Shown here piece by piece: positions 27,033-37,734 of a stretch of DNA of 64,000 bases. Position 1 is the stretch's first letter. Each line of letters opens with the position of its first letter. The position numbers and the translations under genes were made by a program. A model generated the notes under the pieces. That model saw nothing but the letters and a program-made list of their open reading frames with translations, had not been told where the DNA came from and made no database searches. Source of the stretch: Fulvivirga maritima (GTDB taxonomy: Bacteria > Bacteroidota > Bacteroidia > Cytophagales > Cyclobacteriaceae); the NCBI RefSeq assembly GCF_021389955.1, contig NZ_CP089980.1:1301501-1365500 (forward strand), read 5' to 3'.

Positions 27033-28305
27033 ATGCAAAAAGATAAAGTAATTTTCGATCTTATCGACAAAGAAAAAGAAAGACAAGAGTCCGGTATAGA
27101 GCTAATTGCCTCAGAAAACTTCACTTCTCCGCAAGTAATGGAAGCTATGGGCACTGTACTTACCAACAAATATGCAGAAGGCCTACCCGGCAAAAGGTAC
27201 TATGGCGGCTGCGAGGTAGTTGATGAAATTGAACAACTAGCCATAGATAGAGCTAAAGAATTATTTGGAGCAAGCTGGGTTAATGTGCAGCCTCACTCCG
27301 GAGCTCAGGCTAATGCAGCAGTAATGTTAGCTGTTTTAGAGGCTGGAGATAAAATATTAGGATTTGACCTTTCTCATGGTGGCCACCTTACCCACGGTTC
27401 TCCTGTTAACTTTTCAGGAAAACTATATAACCCTACCTCATACGGAGTAGAAAAAGAAACTGGTCTTATTGATTGGGATAAAGTGGTAGAAACGGCCAAG
27501 AAAGAAAAACCAAAGCTTATTGTTTGTGGAGCTTCAGCTTATAGTAGAGACTGGGATTATGCTACACTTAGACAAGCAGCTGATGAAGTAGGCGCCTTAT
27601 TATTAGCCGATATATCACACCCTGCTGGTCTTATTGCCAGAGGATTATTAAATGATCCTTTAGAGCACTGCCACATAGTAACTACTACTACTCACAAAAC
27701 CCTTAGAGGTCCTAGAGGTGGTATGATCATGGTTGGAGAAAACTTTGAAAACCCCTGGGGGACTTAAAACTCCTAAAGGACAGATTAAAAATATATCAGC
27801 TATACTAGATTCAGGCGTATTCCCTGGAACTCAAGGAGGCCCATTAGAACATGTAATTGCCGCTAAGGCAGTAGCTTTTCAAGAAGCTCTTTCTGATGAG
27901 TACCTGGATTACGTAGTGCAAGTAGCTAAAAACGCCAAAGCTATGGCAAAAGCGTTCTTAGATAAAGGATACAAAATCATTTCTGATGGTACTGATAACC
28001 ACATGATGCTTATAGACCTTAGATCTAAAGAGCTTACTGGTAAAATCGCTGAGAATACTTTAATAAAAGCAGACATTACCATTAACAAAAACATGGTTCC
28101 TTTTGATGATCAATCTCCATTTGTTACTTCAGGCATGAGAATAGGAACAGCAGCTATCACTACCAGAGGTATGAAAGAAGCTGACATGGATAAGGTAGTA
28201 GAGCTTATTGATAAATGTCTTATCAATCATGATAATGATGGTGAGCTAAGCCAAATAAAATCAGAAGTAAATCAATGGATGAAGCAATTTCCATTATATA
28301 AATAA
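27033..28305 (+). CDS. glyA: serine hydroxymethyltransferase (interrupted by an apparent one-base frameshift)
   Basis: With one base removed this is a full-length 423-residue PLP enzyme interconverting serine and glycine with tetrahydrofolate. The start [51 protein letters not shown], and the PLP lysine motif [14 protein letters not shown] are in one frame. [19 protein letters not shown] and [15 protein letters not shown] continue in the next. The break lies in a run of five G at 27757-27761: reading four G gives NPWGLKTPKG, the expected conserved join. I regard this as a probable sequence error, because glyA is a core gene and all other residues are intact. The ATG at 27033 is used because the promoter occupies the longer frame's start. 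Confidence 0.93.
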
Positions 28306-28308
28306 TAC

Positions 28309-29160
28309 GTGGTACCTAAATTAGATCAGTTCGATGATGAGCAGGAGATGTCCTTTTTGGATCATCTCGAAGAGTTGAGGTGGCATCTGGTCCGATCTCT
28401 AGGAGCTATTTTACTAGTTTCTATAGCGGCCTTTCTTATGAAAGACTTTGTCTTTGGCACAGTCATTTTCGGGCCAGCCAAGCCAGATTTCTGGACATTC
28501 CGCATGCTTTGTAAGCTTGGAGACTTCGTTCATATACCTGCTATTTGTATTGACAGTGTTCCTTTCAAGATACAAAGTAGGCAAATGACCGGGCAGTTCA
28601 CCATGCACATTACTACATCAGTAGTAACTGGTCTTATTGTTACCTTCCCATATGTGTTTTGGGAAATTTGGAGATTTATTAAACCAGGGCTTTATAGCAC
28701 TGAAAGACAGAACACCCGAGGAGCCGTTTTCTTCGTTACTTTATTATTTTTATTGGGAGTTCTCTTCGGATATTATATATTGTCTCCGCTGTCAGTTAAT
28801 TTTCTAGCTAATTATACAGTAAGTGAGATCGTTTATAATGAATTCGATATCACTTCATATGTAGGTACATTAACCACTCTGGTACTAGGTAGTGGAATTT
28901 TATTCCAGCTCCCCATAGTGGTTTATGTACTTTCAAGAATAGGTATTATTACCCCTGAAATCATGCGTACTTACCGTAAGCATGCCATAGTAGTGATACT
29001 CATTCTGGGGGCCATACTTACACCACCAGATCCGCTGAGCCAGATACTTATTTCGTTTCCACTCTTCGGGCTATATGAGTTGAGTATTATGATCTCCAGA
29101 CAGGTTACTAGAAAACAGCGCAAACAAGAATTAATGAGTCAACGAGACAACGAATATTAA
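28309..29160 (+). CDS. tatC: Sec-independent protein translocase TatC
   Basis: A 283-residue six-helix inner-membrane protein, the receptor of the twin-arginine pathway. MSFLDHLEELRWHLVRS is the family hallmark with the conserved Glu-Glu-Leu-Arg, followed by six hydrophobic segments, PYVFWEIWRFIKPGLYSTER in the first cytoplasmic loop, and FQLPIVVYVLSRIGIITPE. The frame begins with GTG at 28309, four bases after the glyA stop; an ATG at 28348, directly before the conserved motif, is an alternative start. No tatA or tatB gene is in the window. It is followed by rpiB with one base between. Confidence 0.93.
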   Translation: MVPKLDQFDDEQEMSFLDHLEELRWHLVRSLGAILLVSIAAFLMKDFVFGTVIFGPAKPDFWTFRMLCKLGDFVHIPAICIDSVPFKIQSRQMTGQFTMHITTSVVTGLIVTFPYVFWEIWRFIKPGLYSTERQNTRGAVFFVTLLFLLGVLFGYYILSPLSVNFLANYTVSEIVYNEFDITSYVGTLTTLVLGSGILFQLPIVVYVLSRIGIITPEIMRTYRKHAIVVILILGAILTPPDPLSQILISFPLFGLYELSIMISRQVTRKQRKQELMSQRDNEY

Positions 29161-29161
29161 A

Positions 29162-29596
29162 ATGAAAAAATCAATCGCTATAGGAGGTGATCATGCGGGT
29201 TTCAAGTACAAAGGCATGATCTCAGAGTATTTAAAATCTTTAGGGTACACAGTAAAAGATTTTGGAACCTATAGTGCTGATTCGGTCGATTATCCTGACT
29301 TTGCCCATCCTGTTTCTGAGGCCGTAGAAAAAGGAGAGTTCCCTTTCGGGATTTTAGTATGCGGCAGTGCTAATGGTGTAGCTATTACGGCTAATAAGCA
29401 TCAGGGCATTAGAGCCGCCATTTGCTGGAATGAAGAGTTAGCTTCACTGGCCAGAGAACACAATAATGCTAACATATTATGCATTCCGGAAAGATTCATT
29501 TCTGAAGAAACTGCCAAAAATATAGTTAAAACCTTCCTATCTCATAATTTTGAAGGAGGCAGACATGCTCGAAGAGTAGGAAAGATGAGCTGCTAA
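29162..29596 (+). CDS. rpiB: ribose 5-phosphate isomerase B
   Basis: A 144-residue RpiB/LacAB-fold enzyme that interconverts ribose 5-phosphate and ribulose 5-phosphate in the pentose phosphate pathway. IGGDHAGFKYKG (7-18) holds the substrate-binding Asp-His pair, and GILVCGSANGVAITANK carries the catalytic cysteine. RAAICWNEELASLAREHNNANIL and the C-terminal GGRHARRVGKM (phosphate-binding arginines) complete the family pattern. The usual Thr after CG is Ser here, a mild change. It directly follows tatC and overlaps the convergent membrane-protein gene by four bases. Confidence 0.93.
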   Translation: MKKSIAIGGDHAGFKYKGMISEYLKSLGYTVKDFGTYSADSVDYPDFAHPVSEAVEKGEFPFGILVCGSANGVAITANKHQGIRAAICWNEELASLAREHNNANILCIPERFISEETAKNIVKTFLSHNFEGGRHARRVGKMSC

Positions 29597-30997
29597 CTTT
29601 TCAGGTAGTATACTTCACCTTCTTTTCTATACCTCATTTTCATCTCAGGAAGTTTATCAAATATAGCTGGCATCACTTCGTGCTTATCTATAATTACCTC
29701 AGGAGTATCTTCACTAAATCCTTGCTGAATAATAGTGAGGTTATCATAGTATTGAGGATTACGGAAAAGACCTTCTACTAACTCCCAATTTAGAAAAGGA
29801 GTAGCTGGAGTAGCATTTTGGTAAGAAGCGATATTTTTATCTAACACTAATATTCGTTTACCTTCCCATTTTTCACCTTCAGTATAATCTACCATGTACT
29901 TATCATTTAACATGTACCTGGAAGTAAAAAAAGAAGTCAAAGTAAGCCCCCAGACTAAACAATACTGTAGCCACTACAAATAATGTAAACACTATTTCGG
30001 CTATCCACCGGCGATGGAATAGTAAAAAGGCATGCACTATAAAGAAGGACAGATAAGGCACAAATATCATCATAATATTAGGTGCAAGCTCTCCACTAAC
30101 TAGAGCGAATAAAACTGAAAATATAAGCCACAAAAACATGACTTGAGCTAGTCGACCTTGATAGTTATTAAACCTGGCCCGCTGGCTTATTCTAAATAAA
30201 GAGAAAATAAAAAAGCTCAGTGGCACTGAGAAGATAATGAGTATCTCTAGTAATGAAACGTAATTATCTGTCTGAAACTGCCAAATAGGGTTCAAATAAT
30301 TATAGATAAAAACGGTAAGTCGGTGTTGCAAAAGGAAATAGCATGAAGTAAGCAACAAGGGCAGTACTAAACCAAAAATCATCAGCAAATACCTTCTGGC
30401 TACTGTACCTGTAAAAAGCATAAAGCAGATTATTACAGCTATTCCAAATATGATATAAGGCAGATAAAAAAGGCTGGCCACACCTAAATAAATACCTATG
30501 TTAAGAATTTTCTCATCTTCCTTAGCCCTGAATTCTATATGATTGAAAAGGTTATCTATCGCTAATAACAAAAAGGTAAGCCCCATGAGTACGGGCGTAA
30601 GCGTAAAAAAGTCAAAAAAGAAAGACATTAAAAGACCATACACTAAACCGGGCACATAGTTATTTTCATTATACGCCTTACTATCTAATAATAGCTTATT
30701 AAAAATCAGACACTGAAACGCTACCAGAAATAAAGATATGACCTGATAAGCTTGCTGCGACCTACCAAAAAAGAAATCAATTACAGCATATACTAAAGCC
30801 GAAAGGGGAGCAATATTATCCCAAACGCCTTCATATAAAGAAGCGCCACTATTTAATTTTTCTCCTACCAGCATATGGCTGAGCTCTGGAGCAGTAAGAC
30901 CGCTATCACTCAATATTACCGGTAGTCTGAGGGCCAGTAGCAGAAAAAATATAATTACCAGCCTGTATGGATCGTTTATTCTAAAGTAACTAAGCAA
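29593..30997 (-). CDS. polytopic inner-membrane protein of unknown function (apparent one-base frameshift)
   Basis: Two frames join into one 467-residue protein if one base is removed from a run of seven A at 29926-29932 (T on the coding strand): the result reads GAYFDFFFTSRYMLNDKY. The first about 350 residues contain roughly nine to ten hydrophobic helices with the family-like N-terminus FRINDPYRLV; the last about 115 residues form a soluble domain (GKRILVLDKNIASYQNATPATPFLNWELV, then PEVIIDKHEVMPAIFDKLP). The general layout, many helices then a soluble tail with a conserved PATPFLNW, resembles GT-C-like or DUF6427-type proteins, but I cannot assign a family. The start appears to be TTG, with no ATG available before an upstream stop. 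Confidence 0.7.
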
Positions 30998-31196
30998 AAA
31001 AATTTCAATTTTGTGAGCCCTTCTTCAAAAGTAAATGAATATTTTAAAAGCTCGGAAATATATACCTGTTAAAATTTTACGCAAGGTATGCATTGGTTAT
31101 ATCGGAACCTAATTTCATGCTCCTCTGTACTAAATAAAGCGATGTAACCATAGCATTTAGCATGCGTTTACAATTAAAAATATGATATTTGCAAGT

Positions 31197-31580
31197 ATGA
31201 ATGAAAGCAAAAGACAACAGAAGTTTTCCAGGTTAATTCAGCGCGATTTCAGTGACATCATTCAAAAAGACAAGCAAGGTATATTCACTAATAACTTTGT
31301 TACAGTTGCTGATGTGAGAATGAGCCCTGATCTCAGCGTGGCAAAAATCTATTTATCTATGATGCTCGTAAAAGATAAAGAAGGGCTGCTAGATAAAATA
31401 GATATGCACAAAAGTGAATTGCGCAGAGATTTAGGCAATAAAATAGGAAAACAAGTACGGATAGTACCCGAACTTATATTTTATGTTGACGAAGTGGAAG
31501 AAAGAGCCTCAAGAATTGATAAATTAATAGATGATTTAGATATCCCGTCAGAAGACGAGGATGATGACAAAAACGATTAA
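31197..31580 (+). CDS. rbfA: ribosome-binding factor A
   Basis: A 127-residue KH-fold protein that binds the 30S subunit and helps mature the 16S 5' end, also in cold adaptation. KRQQKFSRLIQRDFSDIIQKD, FVTVADVRMSPDLSVAKIYLSM and VRIVPELIFYVDEVEERASRIDKLI are diagnostic. I prefer the second in-frame ATG (31197) over that at 31182, because the upstream one lies inside a near-consensus -7 box (GATATTTG). The C-terminus is strongly acidic (EDEDDDKND). It is followed after three bases by the LolC/E-type permease gene. Confidence 0.92.
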   Translation: MNESKRQQKFSRLIQRDFSDIIQKDKQGIFTNNFVTVADVRMSPDLSVAKIYLSMMLVKDKEGLLDKIDMHKSELRRDLGNKIGKQVRIVPELIFYVDEVEERASRIDKLIDDLDIPSEDEDDDKND

Positions 31581-31583
31581 TAC

Positions 31584-32807
31584 TTGAACCTTCCATTTTT
31601 CATAGCCCGTAAGTACTTCTTTTCTACGAGAAAGAGAAATTTCATAAATATCATTTCTCTTATCTCAATGGCCATAGTAGCCATATGTACTGCAGCACTT
31701 ATTATTGTGCTGTCAGTATTTAACGGGCTTGAAGGTCTGCTTCGCTCCCTTTACACTGCTTTTGATCCCCAAATAAAAGTGGAAGCTGTGCAGGGCAAAT
31801 CATTTCATTATACTGATGAAATGAAGCAAATGATTCAATCTACAGAAGGAGTCGGGATAATCACTGAAGTAATTGAAGACTACGCCTATGTCAGGTATAG
31901 AGATGCTGACATGGTGGTAATTATAAAAGGAGTAAGTGATAATTTTCTTGATCAGAAAAGGATTGATTCTGCTATAGTTAGTGGTGAACTAAAACTACAT
32001 GAAAACGGTATTAACTACGCTATTATAGGCAGAGGGGTACAATACACCTTATCCATTATGCCCGGCGCAGACGTATATCCGCTACAAGTTCATTACATAA
32101 AAGATGTAAAAGCGGGCTCATTAGACCCCAGTAAGCTATACAGCCGTAAAAATATTTTGCCCGGCAGTGTTTTCGCTATCGAAAAAAATTACGACGAAAA
32201 TTACATATTCGTGCCCTTAACCTTCGCCAGAGAGCTGCTTGACTATGAAGACAAAAGAACCTCTTTAGAAATTAAGGTAAATGATGATGTTAACATCAAC
32301 AGCGTGAAAAAAGCATTGCAAGCTAGCTTAGGGAATGAGTTCAGGATTCAAAACAATGAAGAGCAACACGCTGACCTGTATAAACTACTCAACCTGGAAA
32401 AGCTGTTTGTATTCATAGCCTTTTCCTTCATACTGGCTATTGGTTCTATCAATATCTTCTTTGCCCTTACCATGCTGGCATTAGATAAGAAAAAAGATAT
32501 TTCTATTCTTTATGGTATGGGAGCCAGTAACTCCCTTATCAAAAAAATATTCGTTACTGAAGGCGCCATAATATCACTGGGAGGAGCTTTAATTGGACTG
32601 GTATTAGGAGGCTCAATATGCTGGATACAACAGAATTATGGCCTTATTTCTATGGGAATGGAAACCGCAGTACTGGAAAATTATCCTGTCAAAATGAAAT
32701 TTTCCGACTTTTTATACACTTCATGCAGCCTTGTTTTTATAACTTTGCTCATTTCTTACCGACCGGCCATCATAGCCACAAGATACAATACTGCTAAACA
32801 CCTATAG
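31584..32807 (+). CDS. FtsX/LolC-LolE type ABC transporter permease
   Basis: A 407-residue inner-membrane permease. The N-terminal motif LPFFIARKYFFSTRKRNFINIISLIS is followed by transmembrane helix 1 (about 25-48), a large periplasmic MacB-type domain (about 55-265), and three C-terminal helices (about 275-300, 325-350, 370-390) with the FtsX-like stretch FSFILAIGSINIFFALTMLALDKKKDISILYGMGAS. The family moves lipoproteins from the inner membrane to LolA, or acts in related lipid and peptide export. No ATPase gene is adjacent, as is often so in Bacteroidota. The start is TTG, three bases after the rbfA stop. Confidence 0.88.
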   Translation: MNLPFFIARKYFFSTRKRNFINIISLISMAIVAICTAALIIVLSVFNGLEGLLRSLYTAFDPQIKVEAVQGKSFHYTDEMKQMIQSTEGVGIITEVIEDYAYVRYRDADMVVIIKGVSDNFLDQKRIDSAIVSGELKLHENGINYAIIGRGVQYTLSIMPGADVYPLQVHYIKDVKAGSLDPSKLYSRKNILPGSVFAIEKNYDENYIFVPLTFARELLDYEDKRTSLEIKVNDDVNINSVKKALQASLGNEFRIQNNEEQHADLYKLLNLEKLFVFIAFSFILAIGSINIFFALTMLALDKKKDISILYGMGASNSLIKKIFVTEGAIISLGGALIGLVLGGSICWIQQNYGLISMGMETAVLENYPVKMKFSDFLYTSCSLVFITLLISYRPAIIATRYNTAKHL

Positions 32808-32992
32808 CACTAGAATAAGAATAATTTGTAACAAAATCCTTATGTTGCAACACCGAAAAAATATTTTCTCAAAATTTTGAATAGAAAAAACACAAGTGTA
32901 TTTTAGGTGTTTTAACTCTTTTTTAGAAGCAATTATAACGGCAGAGTTGCATATTTTCCCGTAATTTGCGAGTTCGGTTTGTATAGTATTTT

Positions 32993-35918
32993 ATGAAAGT
33001 ATCAGCAGCGCAACCTTTTCAGATTATATATTCACTCTACCAGCACGAATATTTAGGTTATTTGTTCGAATCATTTGTTATTCATTTGGACGACAAAGGT
33101 AAACTTACCCTTCAACATCAAAATATCTCAGCCAAAAATGCCGCTGAGTTTAAAGAAGGATTAGATACCACAGATTATGAACTGATAGAGCTAATGGATT
33201 CAATGCAGCAGGTATCAGTAATTAAGCACTTTAACAAAAAGAATGTAAAGCCTGAAGAATTTTTTCCTAAGGTCTATGACGATTCTAAAGGCAATGAACT
33301 TCTCCAAAATGAGATCAACGGATACATGGAGAGAAGAAGAGCCAAAGTATTGGAGAGACTCAAGGGAAAAAGGGTTTTTGAAATGGGTAACGATGGTGAA
33401 CCTGCCTGGAAAGAGATCGAGGTATTAGAAAACAAGGCCACTGTACTTTTTCATTTCAGAAGAAACGAAGACAACACACACTACTTCCCTACTATAAAAT
33501 ATAACGGAGAGAAGGTTGATTTCCAGTATCAGGGTGCTTACATCATCTGTAAAAATCCCGCCTGGATGGTGCTAGACGGCAAACTTTACTCATTCGAAAA
33601 AAATGTTGATGGCAAGAAGCTGGCTCCCTTTTTGAACAAAAAGTTTATTGTAATACCTAAAAATGTAGAAGAGACCTATTACAACAAATTCGTAGCTCCG
33701 CTTATCGCCTCTTTTGATGTCTATGCCAAAGGCTTTGAGATCAACACAGAAAATTATGATCCTATACCATTGCTCACCATCTCTGAGTTGGCTGGCAATA
33801 CCTCTAACCTCTCCCTATTTGATAAAAACAAACCGGAGCAGGTAGATAGCGGCAAAATGATTTTCGAGCTGTCATTCAAATACGGCCCGTTTACTTTTAA
33901 AGCCAATAATATAGGACCTGTATCTGTAACTGTAGAAAAAACCGGCGAAAGCTACACCTTCCATAGAGTGAAAAGAAAGCTCGATGATGAAAAAGAAATC
34001 ATCCAGTTTTTACAAAGCTCTGGTCTGCAACTGCGCAACTACAAAGTAACTATTAATAAAACCACTGCTTTTGCCTGGCTCGACACTAACCGTGATGAAC
34101 TGGAGAAGCGAAACTTTAAGCTTAACCAGAAAGGAAAAGGCGAGAAAAAGGTATTTTATTGGAGAATATCGCATAAAAGTAGAAGTAAAAGAAAATATTG
34201 ACTGGTTCGATATTCACGCGGTAATCCAATTTGGTGATTATGAAATTTCCTTCAAAGAGCTCAGAAAACTAATAGTAAAGAAGAAAATGGAAGTAACGCT
34301 GCCTAATGGCGAAATAGCGGTAATTCCTGAATCTTGGCTCACCGAATACTCAGAACTATTTGCCTTTGCAGAAGAAGATGAAGACGGCACACCAAAGCTG
34401 AAGAAGCACCACCTTGCTCTGGTTCAAGATCTTGAAAATGGAAATCTTGCCAAAGTTACCATGAGCAGAAAGCTGGAATCCCTTAAAGGTTTTGAAGAAA
34501 TAGAAGATGCCTCCTCTCCTAAAAGTTTTAAAGGAGAGCTCAGACCATACCAGAAAGCAGGTTATAACTGGCTTATGTTCCTTAACCAATATAAGTTTGG
34601 CGGCTGCTTGGCAGATGATATGGGTCTTGGTAAAACTGTACAAACGCTCACTATGCTACTAGCTCAAAAAGAAGCTGGAGTAGAAGGAGCTTCTTTACTA
34701 ATAATGCCCACCTCTCTTATTTATAACTGGGAGATGGAAGCCAAGAAATTTACGCCTAAGCTCAAAGTTTTTACCTACACAGGCACTAATCGAGAGAAAG
34801 ACCCTACCAAATTTGCCAAATATGATATCATAGTTACTTCATATGGTATTGTTAGGCTAGATGTTGATATTCTAACTGAGTATTATTTTAACTATGTGAT
34901 TCTGGATGAATCTCAAGCCATAAAAAACCCGGCTTCTAACATAGCTAAAGCGGTAAGAGAATTAAATGCCCGCAACAGGCTCATTCTAACTGGTACGCCT
35001 TTAGAAAATAGTACAATGGACCTCTGGTCTCAAATGCACTTTATTAACCCTGGGTTACTCGGTAGCCAAAGTTTTTTCAAAAACGAGTTTCTTAATCCTA
35101 TAGAAAAGAAGCAGGATGAGGACAAAATGAGAAAGCTTAATGCCATTATAAAACCATTTATTCTGCGTAGGCACAAGTCTCAGGTAGCTACAGAGCTTCC
35201 TGAAAAGGTGGAAAACATTCAATATAGCTCCCTTACCCCTGACCAGGATAAGGAGTACGAAAAGGTGAAGTCCTTCTATAGAAACAAGATTCTTGAGAAT
35301 ATAGAGAATCAAGGGCTTAACAAGTCTCAATTATTGCTTTTACAAGGATTAACTAAACTCCGACAAATAGCTAATCACCCTAAATTGGTAGATCAGGAGT
35401 ATGACGGAGACTCAGGTAAAATGGAAGATGTAATTCTCAAACTGGACAATGCCATTAGGGATGATCATAAAATCCTTATTTTCAGCCAGTTCGTAAAGCA
35501 CCTTTCTATTTTAGCAGAACATTTAAAAGAGAAGAAAATAGACTTCGCTTACTTAGATGGCTCCACTAAAGACAGACAAGGGCAGGTAGAGCGCTTTCAG
35601 AATACCCCTGAGCTAAAGGTATTCCTCATCTCCCTAAAAGCTGGTGGATTAGGACTCAACCTCACCAAAGCGGATTATGTATTCATTTTGGATCCTTGGT
35701 GGAACCCTGCTATAGAAGCACAAGCTGTGGATAGAGCTCACAGGATAGGCCAGGAAAATAAGGTGTTTACCTATAAGTTTATTACTAAAAATACAGTTGA
35801 GGAAAAAATCCTTGCTCTACAGAAGCACAAAAGGCGATTGGCTAGCGAATTAATCACTACAGAAGAAAGTTTTGTAAAAAGTCTTTCACAATCTGACATA
35901 GAATCATTATTATCATAA
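32993..35918 (+). CDS. SNF2-family DEAD/DEAH-box helicase (apparent one-base frameshift)
   Basis: With one base removed this is a 974-residue SNF2-family ATPase. The first about 380 residues form the SWIM-less N-terminal domain common in bacterial SNF2 proteins; they join the rest at ...GEK(R)YFIGEYRIKVEVKENIDWFD when one A is dropped from the run at 34145-34149 (one T from 34154-34157 also restores frame). The ATPase core has motif I (ADDMGLGKTVQT), motif II (DESQ), TGTPLENS, KPFILRRHKSQV, and the C-terminal helicase motifs KILIFSQFVKHL, SLKAGGLGLNLTKADYVFILDPWWNPAIEAQAVDRAHRIGQ. It should translocate on double-stranded DNA and remodel nucleoprotein; bacterial substrates are not established. 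It is transcribed alone. Confidence 0.88.
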
Positions 35919-35940
35919 TATTAAAAAATGATAATAATCA

Positions 35941-36810
35941 ATGAAATCTGGCGATATCTATGAACCTAAAGGCAAAATAGGTAAGAATGCATTACTTATA
36001 ACAGTCCTTCTTATAGTAACTATAATACCTGCTTTGGCTATTGCTTATGCGTTCGCCACCTGGTATACACCTCTTATTTATGCTAATCTTATCATCTGTG
36101 TAGCATTTGGAGTGGCTTTAGGGTATTTAATATTCCCAATAGTAAAATGGGGACATGTAGTAGGCTATAAAAATGAATTAATATTCATAGCATTTATCTG
36201 GGCAGTGGCCATGTATTTCCAATGGGCCGCGTATGTTACTCTGGCGGTTAATTTAGATACAGAAGATAATTCTACCTCCTTTGTCTTTAGTGATTTCTTA
36301 TATTTTGCTGCTCAGCCTTGGCACTTAGTTGCAGTTATTTCAGAAATATCAAAATATGGACTATGGGCAATAGGATCTACCACTTTTAAAGATTTTGGAC
36401 TATGGGTAGTATGGTTCGCCGAAGCTCTAATATTAATTGTAACTATGATAGGAGTTAACCAAAAATGGTCTACGTTTCCATATTCTCACACGGAAGCAAA
36501 CTGGATTCCTAAAACCCTCCTTAAAAGAAGGATGCCTTTAAATAGAGGATTTTCCAAATTTATAGAAGGATTAAAAAATGACACCCTGGAACCATTTACA
36601 GAACTTCCATACGCTGATCCTGACAGCAAAGTATATACAGAAATAGCTATTTTCACTACCAAAAACGACTCACAGTCTTTCTTGGCATTTTACAATAAGC
36701 AACTTAAAACAGGTAAAGACGGCAAAAAAGAAGAAGAATACAAAAGAGCCAGCGATTTCTACGCACTTTCAGAAACACAGAAAGCACAGCTAGTGGAGCA
36801 TTATTCCTGA
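35941..36810 (+). CDS. membrane protein of unknown function with C-terminal soluble tail
   Basis: A 289-residue protein I do not recognise. Residues about 17-41, 46-66, 78-98 and 155-170 are strongly hydrophobic helices (with Trp-rich segments such as FIAFIWAVAMYFQWAAYVTLAV and FGLWVVWFAEALILIVTMIG), and residues about 175-289 form a charged, probably cytoplasmic tail. There is no signal peptide and no catalytic motif I can name. It begins 22 bases after the SNF2 gene, so it may be co-transcribed with it, and its stop region overlaps the convergent acyltransferase gene by ten bases. Confidence 0.7.
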   Translation: MKSGDIYEPKGKIGKNALLITVLLIVTIIPALAIAYAFATWYTPLIYANLIICVAFGVALGYLIFPIVKWGHVVGYKNELIFIAFIWAVAMYFQWAAYVTLAVNLDTEDNSTSFVFSDFLYFAAQPWHLVAVISEISKYGLWAIGSTTFKDFGLWVVWFAEALILIVTMIGVNQKWSTFPYSHTEANWIPKTLLKRRMPLNRGFSKFIEGLKNDTLEPFTELPYADPDSKVYTEIAIFTTKNDSQSFLAFYNKQLKTGKDGKKEEEYKRASDFYALSETQKAQLVEHYS

Positions 36811-37670
36811 ACTTCCTTCTTCAGCTTCCACCGTTTATGGGTCCAAAGATAGCCTTCGGGTTCATCTCTTATCAGTCGTTCTGTTTCACGAGCATATGCC
36901 TCCACAATATCATGGTTCTTCTCATAAGGAGGCTCTCCGAGCTTTACAAACTCCACCTGATATTGCCTTCTTTTAGGCCTGGTCACTCTAAAAAATAATA
37001 CTGGAAAGTTAAGTGTTTGAGCCAACTGCTCGGCACCCGTAAAAAAGGCTGTATCCTGATTTAGAAACGTAGTCCAGTACTTGGTAGACTTTCTTCTGGG
37101 AGACTGATCCGCTACCATAGCTATTACACGTACTCTTTCCTTTGTTTTAAGAATGGTGCGGAGAATCTTACTTTTATCTATAGGCTCACCCCCAAAACGC
37201 GCTCTGGTATCATACATTAACTTATTAAAACTGGCATTAGATAAGGTCTGGTACACCGCATCTACCGGGTATGAAAGATAAACACAGCTTGCCTGCGAAG
37301 CCAACTCCCAATTAAACTGATGAGTAGCCATTACTACAGCTGATTTCCCCTTTGCCAGTTCATCGTTAAGCATTTCGAAATTAACCATCTTCACATGCTT
37401 CATCAGTGTTTTCTCTGAAATGGTAAATGCCTTGAGGGTTTCCACTGCAAAATCCATAAACCTATGATAAAATGCCTTAGCTATGGCCTTTCGCTCTTGC
37501 TCAGTTTTCTCAGGAAATGAATTTTTAAGGTTTTGATATACTACCTTTTTCCTATAGCCCACCACATAGTAAACTACAAAAAACAGCACATCAGACACCC
37601 CATATAAAAACCATAATGGCAGCCTTGAAAGTAATTTTATAATAAACATACGATCCCCAAAATTAGTCAT
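36801..37670 (-). CDS. LpxL/HtrB-type lysophospholipid or lipid A acyltransferase
   Basis: A 289-residue acyltransferase of the LpxL/LpxM family. After an N-terminal membrane anchor (about 10-35, LLSRLPLWFLYGVSDVLFFVVYY), VVMATHQFNWELA contains the HX4E catalytic pair; MVADQSPRRK and TAFFTGAEQLAQ are the other conserved blocks, and the C-terminal EGYLWTHKRWK is typical. It transfers a secondary acyl chain to lipid A or a related lipid at the inner membrane. Met8 is an alternative start. It points away from the SDR gene; the 60-base gap between them holds both promoters. Confidence 0.88.
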   Translation of the reverse strand: MTNFGDRMFIIKLLSRLPLWFLYGVSDVLFFVVYYVVGYRKKVVYQNLKNSFPEKTEQERKAIAKAFYHRFMDFAVETLKAFTISEKTLMKHVKMVNFEMLNDELAKGKSAVVMATHQFNWELASQASCVYLSYPVDAVYQTLSNASFNKLMYDTRARFGGEPIDKSKILRTILKTKERVRVIAMVADQSPRRKSTKYWTTFLNQDTAFFTGAEQLAQTLNFPVLFFRVTRPKRRQYQVEFVKLGEPPYEKNHDIVEAYARETERLIRDEPEGYLWTHKRWKLKKEVQE

Positions 37671-37734
37671 TTATTTAGAAGAAGGGATCAAAACTATTTC
37701 TAAACTGTTATTTTCGCGAAGTAAAAGCTAAACA

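Noticed and set aside
27757-27761. Programmed ribosomal frameshifting in glyA and the other broken genes
   Set aside because: The sites differ (G, A and T runs), lack shared slippery heptamers or downstream stems, and affect unrelated genes.
29593-29940. Separate 115-codon gene starting at about 29940
   Set aside because: It is better explained as the frameshifted C-terminus of the upstream membrane protein.
31182-31196. Earlier ATG for rbfA
   Set aside because: It adds only MIFAS and lies inside the probable promoter box.
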